The notes under the pieces were generated by a model, which did no database searches, was not told the origin of the DNA, and saw only the letters and a program-made list of their open reading frames with translations. Source: Undaria pinnatifida (lineage: Eukaryota > Sar > Phaeophyceae > Laminariales > Alariaceae). Taken from it: a DNA stretch of 64,000 nt. Where the stretch lies: positions 176,501 to 240,500 of the forward strand of contig JABAKD010000029.1 of assembly GCA_012845835.1 (NCBI GenBank), in the 5' to 3' direction. Numbering within the stretch: the first letter of the stretch is position 1; every line of letters starts with the position of its first letter. This document shows, piece after piece, positions 63,491 through 64,000 of this stretch. A program made the position numbers and the translations under genes.

Positions 63491-64000
63491 GAGCCGGTCG
63501 CCCCGGTGGTCTAGTTGGGTTACACTATTAATACTATGAATAGCGTTGGTCCTTTGGTTACATAACCACCGCGGTGTGAGCTCTGTTGGCTCTATTAATT
63601 TGCAGCAATTTAGAAAAAAAGGATCAACTAACTGCTGAAATCGCCTAGCAGCGTGGGTAGGTACATTTCGACGCGAATCGACGAGGAAATAAAATGCTGA
63701 ATTCTTCTCGCGATAAAAAGTAGGGCAGGTAACGTAGTGGGGAGGGGGGAGGGGAGCCCGCTATATGACCCCGTATCTGAGTTATACTACTGGGAGGGCG
63801 AGAGTAGTGCGAGCATCACGATAAATGGGATGGAAAAACGAAAAGAAGTGAAGTGTATTATTGCTGCTGTAATAATACGATACCAAAGCAAGTTGCACCG
63901 ATCGACTCGATCTGGACCGACTGCTGTATATTTTGCAATTGGTCCATGTGCAACTTTTCTCATCACAGGCCAGTATGAGATGAGAGTCGTTGAACTTGCC
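63491..64000. other. no supported feature
   Basis: Right after the SINE, at 63500-63525, the top strand reads ccccggtggtctagttgggtta, a second A-box-like word in the opposite direction. Otherwise nothing is recognised up to the window edge. Confidence 0.4.

Noticed and set aside
1-64000. CRISPR arrays, bacterial operons, rRNA genes
   Set aside because: None seen. Tandem repeats present lack spacer structure, and the gene structure is eukaryotic with GT-AG introns.

Overview
This window is nuclear DNA from an intron-rich, repeat-rich eukaryote. A brown alga or another stramenopile fits best, but that is inference: it rests on long GT-AG introns, TTAGGG-type interstitial telomeric repeats, abundant Ty1/copia and Ty3/gypsy relics, short tRNA-derived repeats and trinucleotide tracts. 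No bacterial operon, rRNA, CRISPR array or intact tRNA gene was seen. Gene density is very low, and most long open frames are repeats or frame shadows.

Left part (1-25.7 kb): a decayed Ty3/gypsy pol (1.1-2.2 kb), a ~150 bp degenerate satellite (4.7-5.3 kb), a tRNA-derived SINE copy (15.2 kb), a local segmental duplication (15.6-18.0 kb), a gag-only LTR-type element (18.6-21.4 kb), an inverted copy of a G-tract repeat element (21.9-22.6 kb), two tRNA-like segments (22.8-22.95 kb) and a ~285 bp satellite array (23.9-25.5 kb).

Middle (25.5-35.4 kb): a nested insertion that can be read base by base. A Ty1/copia element lies inside a ~215 bp satellite unit. Its LTR termini are TGTTA...TAACA, it is flanked by a 5 bp target duplication (gatac), and it spans 25709-34656. 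Its pol has lost the integrase core exactly where a CTG repeat now sits. Its 3' LTR is split by a 5'-truncated LINE (antisense, (CAA)n tail). Two further copies of the LINE 3' end occur at 45.9 kb and 57.4-58.1 kb.

35.5-41.0 kb: four same-orientation copies of a ~210 bp head, three of them followed by G-tract-rich tandem modules with runs of up to 23 G.

Right part (41.4 kb to at least 60.0 kb): one real gene, a saccharopine dehydrogenase-like oxidoreductase (SCCPDH family). I could assemble seven exons with consistent splice phase (271 codons). The C-terminal part was not found and is probably beyond the window. Intron 1 is 11 kb and carries a TRIM-like element, a TIR-flanked segment, a large inverted repeat and LINE fragments. 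The most unusual observation is that exons 4, 5 and 6 are each accompanied in the flanking introns by decayed partial copies of themselves that include the splice junctions ('exon echoes'). This suggests that the introns grow by repeated local duplication across exon borders. Interstitial telomeric repeats are also concentrated in this gene.
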